In this document: piece after piece, positions 45,973 to 58,283 of the stretch
How the letters are laid out: each line of letters starts with the position of its first letter
Position numbering within the stretch: position 1 is the stretch's first letter
Assembly: GCA_014529385.2 (NCBI GenBank)
Contig: CM043949.1
Location: forward strand, 111,011,977-111,075,976
Length of the DNA: 64,000 nt
Origin: Adiantum capillus-veneris
Lineage: Eukaryota; Streptophyta; Polypodiopsida; Polypodiales; Pteridaceae
Direction: 5' to 3'
The notes under the pieces: model-generated
What the model saw: the letters and a program-made list of their open reading frames with translations, nothing else
Told to the model about the DNA's origin: nothing
Databases searched by the model: none
Translations under genes and position numbers: made by a program

Positions 45973-46376
45973 TCAAGGTTTCTCTTTTCTTGCTCAAGAA
46001 GGGAGGTCCTCAAGCTAGCTACAAATGGTTGGTATTATTAATTGCCTATGAGTAAGTAGAAATAGGGATTTTTCAGCCTTGCAGTGCGCCTGTCTTTGTG
46101 CAGTTAACGGGGCATCACCGTCGAGAGCTATGGTCTTAATAGTGGAGTCCTACGGGGCTTGCCTACGGCTTAACCACTATTGAGCTATTAGAAGCTTGAC
46201 AGGAGCCGGTGCTGTTTTGGTGTCGAAAGACCTCTCTTCTATTCCTTGCAATTAATGGTATTCGAGCCGCGGGTACAGTAGCTTGAGTGCTTTTTCTAAA
46301 GGGGTAAAGATGAGTAGCAACTAGGGCTTGAAGTGCCAAAGTATACCTAAAAAGTTTACATCTAAAAGTTGTTAGA

Positions 46377-48080
46377 ATGGCTGACAATAGTAAAGAGAGT
46401 GAAATTAATGTTGATAACTTTGATTTTGCTCGTGAGCAAGCTACTAATGATGCTTCAATGCTTGTTAACTATCTTGTTTCTAGGCTTCAACAAGCCATGG
46501 GCAATCCATCTCTCCAAAGTGAAGTGCAACGGCAACTCCGTGCTCACGGGATTCTTCAAGCTATTCACTATGATGAGAGAACACCTAGGAAGTCTCCTTG
46601 TGAGACTACCAAAAGAGGTCTCTCTCCGATTCGGGAAGAAGAAGAGAATCCTTATGAAGGGCTCAAGAATTTACTTCTTGATGATGCGTCTCCTTCCCAA
46701 AGGAGAACTCAAGAGCCTCCACCGAAGGAACGAGAAAGAAGCGAGTCTCCCGCCACCTCGGTGGAGATGGCTCCACGAAGACGGCAGGCTAAACGCTCTC
46801 CATCACCACCAAAGCGGAGAAGACCATCGTATTCTTCTCCTCACCACAATTCAAAGAGGGATGATAAAAAGCAAGAGAAGATAAAGGCGAGAAAGAGGAC
46901 ACCCTCTTCTCCATCTTCTTCATCCTCTTCCTCTTATGAAAGCTATGGTGAAGACGACAAAGATCAAGACAAGAAAAAGGCGAGAAAGAGGTCACCCTCT
47001 TCTCCGCCTTCTTCAAATTCTTCACCTTCTGAAGAAAGTGATGGTGCAACTTTTGAACCATCAAAAAGAAGAGGCCATAGGAAATCCTATGCCGCATGGA
47101 AGAGGTCGTCCAAGCTGAAGAAATTCAAAGAGGGAGGGAAGAGCATCTCTTTCCTTACCTATGATGGCACCTTCGGTGCTACGGACAAAGTCTTGGCCTT
47201 TATCCAGCAATTCGATGCGGCGTTTGGAGATGAGGGCTTCACAGAGTCCTCTAAGCTACGCCATGTAGCTATGCACTTTCAAAAATCCACCAGACAATGC
47301 TGGTCTAGCCTACGAGCCAATGGTGAAGCTCCACGAACATGGAAGGCTTTAAGAGCTTCCATTATGAAGCAATTTTTGGCCACCGATGCCAAAGAAAAAG
47401 TACGCACCGAATGGCGAAGCTTAAAGCTCTCCCCCAATGAATCCATCCACAAATATGTAGACAAGTTTTGGGACCTACAACTCAAAGCCACTGTCTTCAA
47501 AAGGTTGGATTTTGGAGAGCAAAAGCAACAATTTTGTGCGGGCTTAACCGAAGAAATGGCGGAGTATGTCAACTCCCAGAGACCACGTACCATATCGGTG
47601 GTAATACATCACACTATGGTCGCCTCTCGAATCAATTTCCAAACGGGGGCAAAAAGAAATAATAAGCCCCCGGAAAACAAGGGTTCCAATGAGCCTAAGG
47701 GGGAGGACAATGTCCAAAAGTCTCCTAAGGGCAACTCCAACAAAGCTAAAGAGAAGGGAGTTTACAAAGGTAAGAATAAACTCTCTCCTGAAGAGCTTGA
47801 GCGTTATCGTAAGGATAACCAGTGTTTCAAGTGCGGCGAACAAGGGCATGCGTACCATGCTTGTCCCCAAAAGAACAACCGCCAAGATCCTCCTAGAGCT
47901 TCCTTGGTTGAAATCCAAGAGGAGGAGACTCACCAAACTCACCACAAAGGATCTCCTCTATGCCATGCTTGGGGAAAGGTAAGAGAACATGATGCTTTTA
48001 TTCCCTTTGACCCTGGTTCTACTCACAATTTTATATCTATAGAGTTGGCCACCAAGCTAGGCATACAATCCTACGAGATG
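46377..48080 (+). pseudogene. gag: Gypsy 2 gag with Ser/Arg/Lys-rich region and protease start
   Basis: Starts MADNSKESEINVDNFDF about 400 bp after the PBS. Residues about 130-230 are very rich in Ser, Pro, Lys and Arg, with a repeated block (KARKRTPSSPSS / KARKRSPSSPPSS). Then comes the capsid core (DKVLAFIQQFDAAFGDEGF, LRHVAMHFQKSTRQCW, ATDAKEKVRTEWRSLKL, ESIHKYVDKFWDL) and one zinc knuckle CFKCGEQGHAYHAC near 47823. The same frame runs into the protease motif FDPGSTHNFIS, where DPG replaces the usual DSG/DTG, and would then lose frame near 48115. The predicted 612-codon frame ends at 48215 out of phase. Confidence 0.9.
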
Positions 48081-48084
48081 GGAG

Positions 48085-50280
48085 ATGTCCTACCCGCAGA
48101 CAGTGCCTTCAAGGGGCAGGGAACCTTCAGTCACTCCCTTAATTGGGAAATTGAGGCTTCATGTCCAAGGCTATGTGGACAAAGAGGACTTCTTTATCTC
48201 TCCTCTCAAGCATGAGGATGTAATCCTAGGGGCACCATGGTTTGACCGCCTGGCTGCCGATGTTAAATTTTCTGAAAGGAGAATCTCCTTTAAGTTCAGG
48301 GAAAAAGACATGTATATAGATGCTAAGGAAATGGGTAACACCATCCCCATTGTACATACACCAGCTTTCAACAAGTCAATAAAGAGCTCTATTTCCGTGT
48401 ACATGATTTTTGTTAAAGATTCTCAAAATGAACCTAATGCTTTAGCAAAAGAAAATAAAAGCAACCAAAAGGAATTAGAGTTATCCAATTTTCTCAAGGG
48501 GTTTCAAGATGTTTTTATTGACGACATCCCTTGTGAGCTACCTCCTAAACGAGGTAATGATGACCATGCAATTGAACTTCTTCCAGGAAGTTCACCGCCT
48601 AATAAACCTCCTTATAGAGTTTCTCAAGCTCAACAAGAGGAGATTATGCGGCAAGTGCATGAGTTAGTTGAGAAGGGCATGGTTAGGCCTAGCTCATCTC
48701 CATTTTTCTCACCTGTGCTATTAGTGCAAAAGAAAGACGGCACATATCGTATGTGTGTCGACTATAGAGCACTAAATAGGATCACTATCAAGAATAGGTT
48801 TCCCGTTCCACGCGTAGAAGACCTATTTGATAAGCTACAAGGATCGACCTACTTCAGTAGGGTTGACCTAAAAAATGGCTATCATCAAATAAGGATAGTT
48901 GATCAAGACATTGTAAAGACCGCATTTTGTACTACATTTGGTCTTTAAGAATACATTGTCATGCCTTTTGGCTTGACCAATGCACCAGTCACATTCAACC
49001 GCTTGATGGAGAAGCTGTTCAGGCCTCATCGAACCTTCACTGGAGTGTTCTTTGATGATATTATCATCTACTCTAATTCATTGTAGGAACACAAGCAACA
49101 CCTCCAGGTAATATTTCAAGTTTTAAGAGAGAATAAAATTTATGTTAATCGAAAGAAAAGTGAATTTTTCTTGCAAGAGATTCAGTATTTAGGTCACATT
49201 ATCTCTCAAGATGGCATCCAAATGGATCCATCCAAGTTAGAGGTAATAAAAGGATGGCCTAAACCAAGGAATCTTCATGAACTAAGAAGCTTTATAGGTA
49301 TGTGTGCATACTATAGACGCTTCATAGAAAAATTCTCACAAATTGCGGGACCATTACATGACCTAACAAAGAAAAGTGTTAGGTATACATGGTCTGCTAA
49401 GGAGAACAATGCTTTCGAAAAGCTTATCTCTCAACCTGTGCTTACACTACCGGATCTCTCAAAACCATTTGAGGTCCAATGTGATGCTTGTGGTGATTGC
49501 CTTGGGGCTGTTTTGCTCCAAGAAGGGCACGCCATAGTCTATGACAGTCGAAGGCTCGACCCTGTTGAGCAAGCTCTAGGCATATACGAAAAAGAACTCC
49601 TTGCAGTTCTACATGCCTTAGACTCATGGAAACACTATTTATTGGGGACTCCTTTCATTCTGCGAACGAATCACCAAAGTCTTAAGTACTTCATGATGCA
49701 GACCAAGCTCTCCGACAAACAAATGAGGTGGGCAAATTTCCTTTCGCAATTTCATTTTCATATTGCTCACATTGCTGGCAAGCATAATCAAGTAGCCGAT
49801 GCACTCTCAAGACGACCGAGAGTGAATGCGGTTTCCATAGCAACTCACAATGATCTATCTGCAATGATAGATGAGTATGCTATTGATCCCGATTTTAGAG
49901 ATGTGATTTCAGCCCTTGCATTAGGGAAGAAAGAAGAACCATCTACTTTACAAGATGGTTATCTTCTCTATGGCAATAGACTATGCGTTACTAACTCACT
50001 ACGTGAGAAAGTAATGTATGAATCTCATGCTCCCCCATATGCAGGGCATAGAGGGATTCAGTCTACCTTAAAGGGAATTGAAACATATTTCTATTGGCCT
50101 ACCATGAAAGTGAACATACAAGAGTATGTTTCCAAATGTGTGGTATGTCAAAAGACAAAATTTAATAGAGGGAAGCAACCTGGATTGCTTCAACCCTTGC
50201 CAATCCCTAATTCACCATGGGAGAGCATATCCATGGATTGCCTAAGTCTATCCATGGGAAAACGGGAATATGGACGATAG
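48085..50280 (+). pseudogene. pol: Gypsy 2 pol: protease end, RT, RNase H, integrase N-terminus
   Basis: Frame 48085 onward: protease C-terminus (VILGAPWFDRL), then RT ([70 protein letters not shown]). Stops in frame: TAA at 48946-48948 and TAG at 49084-49086. RNase H follows (QCDACGDCLGAVL, IYEKELLAVLHAL, ADALSRRP), but the third acidic position reads RTNHQSL where RTDHQSL is expected. The integrase zinc finger (HAPPYAGHRG...CVVCQ) leads to WESISMDCLS. A frameshift near 50250 ends the frame at 50280. These lesions leave no functional RT or RNase H. Confidence 0.92.
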
Positions 50281-51302
50281 TCTACAGGTTCAGTAAATAA
50301 GCTCATTTTATACCTGTCAAAAAGACTATCAAAGCCCATCAAATGGCAACCCTCTTCATTTCACAAATTTTCAAGTACCATGGCTTGCCAATGTCCATAG
50401 TGTCGGATAGAGATCCTAGAATGACCAGTAATTTCTGGAAGGGTCTCTTTGAGAATTTAGGAACAAAGCTAAACTTCTCTTCGGCCTATCATCCACAAAC
50501 TGATGGCCAAAGTGAAATAGCTAACCTAACCATTCTCGATCTACTAAAAGCCTATGTAACGGAAGTAGATCAAAGATCCCAATGGGAGAAGTACTTACCC
50601 TTAGTAGAGTATGCTTACAATAACACTGTACATACTTCCACAGGAAAAGCACCTTTCGAGGTAATTGAGGGAAGATCAAAAAGTCCCTTGCTACTTAAAG
50701 TACATGGGAAGATCTTCGTTGCAGATGAGTAAAGCCGAGACCTACAAGAATCTTTCCAAAAGATTAAGGATTCTATCTCTATCTCACAGCAAAGGCAAAA
50801 GGCTGCTGCTGACAAGCACAGAAGAGCCCAAGCCTTTAAAGAAAACGATTGGGTCTTGTTAAAGTTTCCCAAGGCTCGATTAAGGCACACGACGGGCAAG
50901 AATCCTACGGGTCACCAAAAGTACTATGCTAAACTAGCAAAAAGGTACTATGGTCCCTTTCAGATTCTTAGTCCAATCAATGAGATGGCCTATCAACTCA
51001 AGTTGCCCAATCATTGGCTCATACACAATGCTTTTCATGTGAGCCTATTAAAGCCTTACAAAGGAGAGCCACCTCAAGAACCAACTATGGAAGACCCACC
51101 GGAGATCGAGGACCAAGAGGAGGTGCTGGAGCCCGAGTCCATTCTTTGACATGAAGACAAGGTATTAAGAGGCGGTAAGACTATCCGACGATATCTTATT
51201 AAGTTTAAGAATTATCCTTTTGAAGATGCTAGATGGATGCAAGGCATACAATTAAAGGATAACCTAAACCTTGTCCATGCTTACAATGCTTCCCAAGAGT
51301 AA
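50281..51302 (+). pseudogene. pol: Gypsy 2 pol end: integrase core, GPY motif, chromodomain
   Basis: The integrase core continues in another frame: FSK(stop)AHFIPV with TAA near 50299, VSDRDPRMTSNFW (second catalytic Asp) and TDGQSEIANL (catalytic Glu). TAA at 50730-50732 follows VADE. Then KRYYGPFQI (GPY/F module) and [14 protein letters not shown] at 51147-51149 (Arg CGA is a likely ancestor) precedes a chromodomain, HEDKVLRGGKTIRRYLIKF and NYPFEDARWM, ending at 51300-51302. Chromodomains of plant chromoviruses steer integration to marked chromatin; here the stop separates it from the integrase. Confidence 0.9.
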
Positions 51303-51658
51303 GCAAATGTACAAAATGTTAAAAATGAACAAAATTTTTGTCTTATAAGACTCTCTTTTTCTTTATTTGTGCACAAAAATGAAGTAGTATGCATGCTTCG
51401 ATCAAGTTTGCGGAGACGACGTCTCCCAAACACCAAGTAGAGCTTGTCACTCTACTATGGAAGACTGATAGGACTAATGTGCAGACATGCTTGCGGCAGC
51501 CTCAGGCTCTCAAGCGCCAAATGGAATAGTCATCCATTGTGGAATGATGTCGTAGGGTAACATAGGGATCCTTTACCCGCTAAGAAAAGGACTCATGAAC
51601 ATGCTTTACCTTCTCTACACCATAGTCGAGGACGACTATGATTTCAAGAGAGAGGTAA

Positions 51659-53219
51659 TGTCATAATAATCAATATCTAATTCTCCTAAATGATTTTCTC
51701 ATATTAAACTGATCATTTAATGTGGGGAGGTACCAGGGGAGAAAAAGCTAGAATATTGGTTAAGCTGGCAGACCGGCCACAGTAGGGATCCAAAGGAGGG
51801 AAAATAGGGATCCAAAGGGGGGGCTATCTGCAAAAGAGCAATGTGCAACAATGGGCTAAAAAGACCCTAAGGTTCAGCCCATTAAGACTTCCAAAATGCT
51901 AAGGTTCCAAAATTCAAAGGTTGTGTCCAAAGGTCAACCCTAGGGAAAATTGGATGCTTTGTGTGTGCCCTAAAAGTCTTTGCACGTCCCTACATGGGAG
52001 GGGGCGAGCCCTAAAGGTAGGGGATGAGAGAGAAAGCCACACACACACACACACAGACTCCCTTTACACAAAGGGAATGAGGGACACATGTCAGCTCCCT
52101 AGGCCAGATGCCCACAAGGTGTGCCCAATTCCTATTGGAAGACCTTTGAAGTGGACCAATGAGAACTAAGCTAGAGTAAATGTAGTTTAATTAATTTAAA
52201 AACATTTAATAAAAGAAACCAATGAGAATTAAGTCTCCTAGAAGGCTATTGGGCAGTCTCCCAAAGGGTCCAATGAGCATTCAGAAGCCCCATGGCTTGC
52301 CTGATTCCTATTGGCCAGGAGGCAAAGGGGTCCAAAAGCTCTCACAAAAGGGGAAAGGGAGACACATGTCAGAAGGCTATCACTTATGATGCTTAATACC
52401 TATTGGCTTGACTCGGGGAGGTCCAATGAGGCAAAAGTCAGACCAAATTAGCAGCTAGGGCTCGCCCAAGAGAGAGAGGGGGCTGATTTTTGCTTGGCAT
52501 TGGCACACACACACTCACACTTGACCATGTGTGAAGAAAAAATACTCTATCTCCTCCCAAGCTTTAATGGAGAGCTCATCACCTACTCCAAGCTTGTGAG
52601 ATAGAAGCCTACATCAACACTCTCTTCGCATGTGGATGCAAATCGAACCAAGAGCCAAGCTTCAATGCATGCTCATCTTCTCTACCAAGCTAATTACTAA
52701 GCTAAGCTATGCTAATATGAGTGATTATGTGAGGAGATGTACATCTTTCTCGTAAGATACTCCTTCTTCCTCTCAATCTACTCTCATACCCTGCTAGCTC
52801 TCACCATCTTCGAAGGTGTGTGAGGTCTTGGGTATGAGAACGGGTATAATTCAAGTTGTGTTTGATTAAGTGTTTTGCTTGGTGCATGAAGCTTCCATCT
52901 TCATTGCACTAGCTAGTCTTGAAGAAACACAAAGAATTGTATTGTACAATGTCTCTCTTGATGGGAGAAACCATAATACAAAGCCTTTTGGAGGGGGGAC
53001 CGGCTCCATGCAAATTCGGTCCTGAACTGTTGTCAATAGCTTAATTTCTCTCTCTTTTGAAAGTATTGTCGATGCTATCTAACTAGGTGTTATGCTTTTT
53101 GTTGCTCTCTCCACCCAAGCACTCTTGTAATTCTCGTTAGAAATCTATTCTAATGAAATGCCCACTATGTTCATGCTAATTTCCGCTACACATAAATTAT
53201 TAGGCCATTAAATGTTACA
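51659..53219 (+). repeat. Gypsy 2 3' LTR
   Basis: Preceded by the purine tract AAGAGAGAGG (51646-51655). Matches the left LTR apart from substitutions and a deletion near 52336. Confidence 0.95.
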
Positions 53220-53224
53220 AGCAT

Positions 53225-54105
53225 AGTTTCATCTCTATGGTCTTGACAAAAGTTTTTCCTTACATGTGCTATGTTTTGGTATTGAATGTTGTGTAAAAGA
53301 CTAGATGGATACTATCTACTAAAACGTAAGGGTTACAATCATTTGTCTAAGTAGAAGAAGAGTGTATCACAAGCTCCTCTATGCCTATGCAACACAAAGT
53401 GTGATGGGCGACAACCATCTATGCTAGGTGCTTCTTTTGTACAGTAAGATCTCTTTTGTACAGTAAGATCTGTTTTCACTATGGTTCTTGTAGAAAACTA
53501 CTTTAGGTCATCCATAAAGAAATTTGGAGATAGAAAATTGGCCACTAAAGTCAAGTGGCATACCAATTTGATCGTTTTGCTATCTCTTCAAATAGTTGAT
53601 CTTGTTCATCACATTGTTGAAGTGCTTGCTATTGTTGATTGATTGTGAAACCTGATCATGAAATTGGTATATCCATAAAAATTTTATATATAGAACTTTA
53701 CATATAGAAATCTTATATTTACCCTTTGTCTATATGTAGGCAAAAAAAAGGATTGGCCCTTGCGTTTCTATCCCTAAAAACCCATTTTTAGGGGTTTTTT
53801 GACATTTTCTTCCTCTTTAGGTGTCAAAACAGGGCAAGTAGACATACGATTTTTAGGTTTTTGGGTGTTTTGAACACATTGACAGTGTCGAACACTAGGT
53901 AATATTTTTGTGAGTATTTGTTTATTTCGATGATGACAAAAGTCATATTGAATGAGCAATGTCAACTTCATGAAAAAGACACTCATATTTAATGAAAAGT
54001 TGATCGTTTTCAAGGACCAGTGGATCATTGAATGAGTAGGTGATACCTTTCTTATATTTTTGTTGATATCAACAAAAATATGGCTCTTCTCTCATGGAAG
54101 GAGCT

Positions 54106-54110
<5 letters not shown>
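53225..54110. other. Unassigned spacer
   Basis: Continuation of the pre-insertion sequence left of 44361. A short duplication of CTTTTGTACAGTAAGATCT occurs at about 53434-53471. Nothing coding recognised. Confidence 0.4.

Positions 54111-54176
<66 letters not shown>
54111..54176. repeat. (CT)n microsatellite
   Basis: About 66 bp of CT repeat. Confidence 0.95.
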
Positions 54177-54177
<1 letters not shown>

Positions 54178-54369
54178 AAAGGCCCTCCAAAATTTCCTAA
54201 TGTACATTGAAGGGATGAGTGAGACTCCCGTTATCTCCTTTGGTCGAGTGGCCAAGAAGACAAAACGAGAGAAGTTGTACATATGAAAATACAATCTATA
54301 TAACAAAAATAAGTGACCCACACCCTAGTTTTAAATGTACCGATTATTATGGTTGGGGTCTCAAGTCAT

Positions 54370-54660
54370 CGACTGCTCAACAGAATGTTAAGCAAGCTCA
54401 AGGTCGATTTAAGAAGTACGTTGATGAGCATCGCTGTCTTGCTACTTTTCAAGAAGGAGACAAGGTTTTCCTCAACGTTTGGGAGCATTCAAAAATTTTG
54501 AAGACGAAAAAAGTTGCTAAACTTTCATCACAATATTGTGGACCGTTTACCGTTCTCAAACGTATAGGTCAAGTGGCCTAGAAGTTAGCTCTTCCCGAGC
54601 ACTCACAAGTTCATCCTGTTTTTCATGTTCGCCTCACTGGAGTCAAAAGAAGAGAAAATC
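54370..54660 (+). pseudogene. Fragment of a Gypsy integrase C-terminus
   Basis: Reads AQQNVKQAQGRFKKYVDEHR, FQEGDKVFLNVWEHSK, LSSQYCGPFTVLKRIG, a TAG at 54579-54581, then LALPEHSQVHPVFHVRLT. This is the plant Gypsy integrase GPY/F module (compare 4740-4850 minus and 50900-51060 plus), but from a different lineage. No LTR or other pol part adjoins it, so it is a stray remnant. Confidence 0.85.
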
Positions 54661-54867
54661 TTTGAACTAGGATCATACTCAGAGTGAACACACTTCCAAT
54701 ATGATCTGAAGACCAACGATGCTTTAGGTGGTGGATGGCCTTCTTGATCATCTTCGTTGTGAAGAAAGAAGAGTTCATGGGTCGAGGCCAAGGTGGCTAT
54801 GGAATCAGAGGTTGATGGTGTCTCTCTACATGATTGTGCCATACATGTGGGTCCTCAATAAGAGTAG

Positions 54868-55230
54868 TCAGGTGTGGCTCTGAAAGGGTGTGCCATGTTG
54901 TGCGTATAACCCACTCTTTATGTGAAACTTTGATCTCTTCAATACACTTGTTAAATCTTCTCCTTGCTTCACTGGAATACTCTCTCTTGCTTCATTGTCA
55001 CTTACATTTATCTCTTCATTATTCTCTTTGTCAAACTGTATACTCCGTGGTCTCCCTCTGGCCTTGCGTTGCCTTGCTTCCATTACATATCCAGGTTTAT
55101 GTCAACTTGTATTGGATGCACTTGCTTTCTTCTTCCGTTGCACTGACTCTTTGTCCCCTTCCATCACAAGCTCCTCATACAAAGGACTGCTAGCAACCAA
55201 ACCTTTCAATGTACTTGCAAGATGAGAAGG
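54868..55230 (-). pseudogene. AT-hook-containing coding relic
   Basis: Minus strand. From 55225: HLASTLKGLVASSPLYEELV and KESVQRKKKASASNTS, a stop near 55106, then MEARQRKARGRPRSIQFDKE (Met at 55083) and an acidic stretch NNEEINVSDNEARES, ending at 54868. RGRPR is an AT-hook core, which binds the minor groove of AT-rich DNA. A basic block and acidic flank suit a nuclear protein. Family not recognised; it could be one exon of a degenerate host gene. Confidence 0.4.
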
Positions 55231-55259
55231 ATTTGGAGATTCTCTTCGTTTGGCATTGG

Positions 55260-55260
55260 C

Positions 55261-55299
<39 letters not shown>
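55260..55299. repeat. (CT)n microsatellite
   Basis: About 40 bp of CT repeat. Confidence 0.9.
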
Positions 55300-55301
<2 letters not shown>

Positions 55302-55478
55302 AGTGGCATTATGGTATGCGGGTGCTATTTTGTGATAGATAGATTGATATTCGCACGTCATTGTGCACACTGGTCCAAGTCATAATCATATATCATTTTG
55401 GAGACTAGAAGTAGTTAATATAACATTTCATTTCATCTTTACTACACACAGGCACACACACACACACACAAGCACGTG

Positions 55479-55480
<2 letters not shown>

Positions 55481-55569
<89 letters not shown>
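55481..55569. repeat. (CT)n microsatellite
   Basis: About 89 bp of CT, preceded by (CA)n at 55452-55470. Confidence 0.95.
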
Positions 55570-55572
<3 letters not shown>

Positions 55573-55786
55573 CTATTTATTTCCCTGCCCTGACTCTATT
55601 TCTGCTCCCTCGAATCATTCACATATCTCTCTATCTCTTTGTGAGAAAAGTGATAATATGGCGCATGCATGACATTTTGCTAAAAATAGAATCGTATTCG
55701 CGCGCCATTGTGCAAACTGGACAAAATTATGGGCAATGGTCATTTTGGCTTATGAAGTAGTCCCAATAACATACAATTTTCTCTTT

Positions 55787-55789
<3 letters not shown>

Positions 55790-55836
<47 letters not shown>
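55790..55836. repeat. (CT)n microsatellite
   Basis: About 46 bp of CT repeat. Confidence 0.9.
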
Positions 55837-55840
<4 letters not shown>

Positions 55841-56145
55841 GATGAAGGATGTAGCTGTCTCTATATTTATGTGAGGTGCTACACTAAGCATCCAAATGAA
55901 TGTGGTACAACCCATAAAGTGTGAAAATGACCTCTGTATTAAAATTGTACGGTGCAATAAATGCCCACTAGTTACATTTAGTTTTTTGACATGTGTAAAG
56001 AATGTAGTGGTTATTTATCGTACATGGTGGCAACGGTAATCTGAATGCCTAGATTGAGAGAGGAAGAGAGAGAGAGAAATAGAATGATAAGGAGGGCAAG
56101 AACAAGGAAGAGAGAGAGTGAGAGAGAGAGACGCAACATGGTTTA

Positions 56146-56182
<37 letters not shown>

Positions 56183-57679
56183 AGAGAGACACACTTAGAG
56201 GTTGTACACACAAAGAGAGGGACAAAGGGAGAGACAGGCACAAACACACACACACACACAGATAGAGAAAGGTACACAAAGATGTTGTGAGACAATAGAG
56301 AGTGAAGGCTTGAAGTGTTCCCAAGGTACTAGTGAGGTTAACATTTCTGGAAGGTTTCCATGCCAATCCCAAGAAAAGGTAGCAAAATTGTATAGCTTTG
56401 TAGCAGAAATCTGCATAAATTTGTTTTTGCCATGATAACCACCTGTGAGCATTCACTTAGGACGTATGCCACGTGATGGTTCATGTACTATTGTTTGTTT
56501 CTTCTACACGTGGTTTTGATGTCAATATTGAGAAGAAGTCCATGGTTTGCTAGTGGGTGGAGGATCACTTTTTACCCAACGACATATTTCCAAAATGGAT
56601 GACTGGTACATTTGGTGCTTGGGATACTTAGTTGCTTCAAGCGTGTCTACTCTATAGTCAATATATATCAATACTCCAAAGTAGATTGACCAGCTCTACT
56701 TGGTGCTTGGGAGACATTGGTGCAACTAAAGTGTGTTGACCATGGAAGCGGGCACAAGCAGTGGTATGTATGCTGACAAGTAGATGGCAAAGGATTGAAG
56801 CAGGTATCAAGATCCTGAGCAGGAAAGTGGTAGCTGAATTGTATGCTTGATGTGGTTTCATAGGCTGAAAGAGCTCCAAAAATGGGCTAGGTGGGATGAC
56901 AAGGAAGGAGGTCTGAAATTGCTAGTATTTTTCTTGGAATGTAGTGTTTGAAGACTTGGTCCAAATGTCTCTTCAATAGAGTTGTAGGGTGCAAGGTATG
57001 GGTTTTTAAAGCTTGAGTGCGTTGCAAAGGCTAGATGGACAGGGCGGGTGATGACAGGTGATCAAAGCTAGTTTTAGTGGAGAGACGTGAAGAGCTCACT
57101 GGGCGGAGCATGCTGGTCTTTTTAGGTCGTCAATCAGAGTCCTGGTTGCCACATTATTGCCAGTTAAAGTTTAATAAGGGGCCAGTTATGTGCCAGTATG
57201 GTCGCCTTGATCAATGTGCCATCTGAGGTTTTTTGAGCTTTGCCATGATTTTTATGAGTTCTATGCAGGAAGTGAATGCCATGGGAGTTTACATCTCATT
57301 AATCGGGCATCAGATTATCAAACAAGAGTTTTGGGCTTATGGGTGAGTCTATCAATTAGTTAGCTATGACAAAGGGTTAAAATAGTCACTCTAGTACTAG
57401 ATAAGTTAGAAAAATTATCTATAGGCAAGATTCCCTATTTGTTTTTATGAGCAGAGATAAGAGAACTAACTGTACAACTCCAAATAAAAGCTTGAGTTTT
57501 TAACTTTAAGCTCAATGGAAGTCTTTTCTTTTTCTTTTTCTTTCTCTTTTCTTCTTCATTTTTTTTCACATTTTGCTAAAGAGCATTTTTTGTGAGTGCT
57601 TATTTTGCATGCCTGAGGTTTTTTTGCTTCTCAAGGAAAAGCGCCCCACTGGGAATCTCTAGGACTCTAATGACATAGG
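55837..57679. other. Unassigned spacer
   Basis: GA-rich microsatellites at about 56060-56280. The phrase TTGGTGCTTGGGA occurs twice (near 56610 and 56700). Open frames here are low complexity or featureless. Confidence 0.45.
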
Positions 57680-58283
57680 CTATATGTGAGTGAAGTACCA
57701 AAATCCAGCTAGGATTTCTCATCCAGCTTAAGCTTTTACACTTGTGGCACTTTTGTGCTTCCATATCCTTTGTATTCTTACTAGTGCTCTTTGTTGTGAA
57801 GTGAGCAAGCCTCTCTATGCCTAAAACCCTCCTAAGGTCTCAAACATTTAAATAATTCTGCCAACTAGGACTAGTAGGTCAAGTAAATGAGTTAACCTAA
57901 AGTCACAGCCTCCTAACCTCAATGCTTATCAATAAGACTAAACTCTATGTTAATTAACTAAAGCATGTACAAACTTATTTATCTCTATTGGAGATAACAA
58001 GAAATAATAAAATGGACTCAATCAAACCATAAAAAGCCACAATAAGCAAATATAGGTGTACAAAAACATATAGCATAGGAAGTGATACACCTGGAGAAAT
58101 ATGATGCAGCTCCTAGCTATGAAAATTGGCATATAACTCGGAAGCTCAACGGAACCATGCAATCTGGAAGTTGAAGTCCATCTATGCTGCAAAATCATAA
58201 GGCAAGACACTACCACCTAGAAAGGTGTGTCAGCATAGTAGTGAAAGTTTTATTACAAAATGAAAGAATCCTAAACTAGGGTC

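Larger units (their letters stand above)
44366..53219 (+). mobile_element. Ty3/Gypsy chromovirus 2, complete but inactive (8854 bp)
   Basis: LTRs of 1594 bp (44366-45959) and 1561 bp (51659-53219), both TGTCATAATAATC...AATGTTACA. Target duplication AGCAT at 44361-44365 and 53220-53224. PBS one base after the left LTR, polypurine tract just before the right LTR. Gag, protease, RT, RNase H, integrase and chromodomain lie in that order on the plus strand. The LTRs differ by scattered substitutions and a deletion of about 35 bp in the right copy (near 52336), so the insertion is not very recent. At least five in-frame stops and two frameshifts break the coding region. Confidence 0.95.

Noticed and set aside
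46789-47097. Minus-strand ORF inside Gypsy 2 gag, and 47544-47945 minus
   Set aside because: Antisense shadows of gag; no motif.
54834-55225. Plus ORFs over the AT-hook region
   Set aside because: The minus-strand reading has the coherent basic/acidic pattern and AT-hook core; the plus frames are Leu/Ser-rich shadows.
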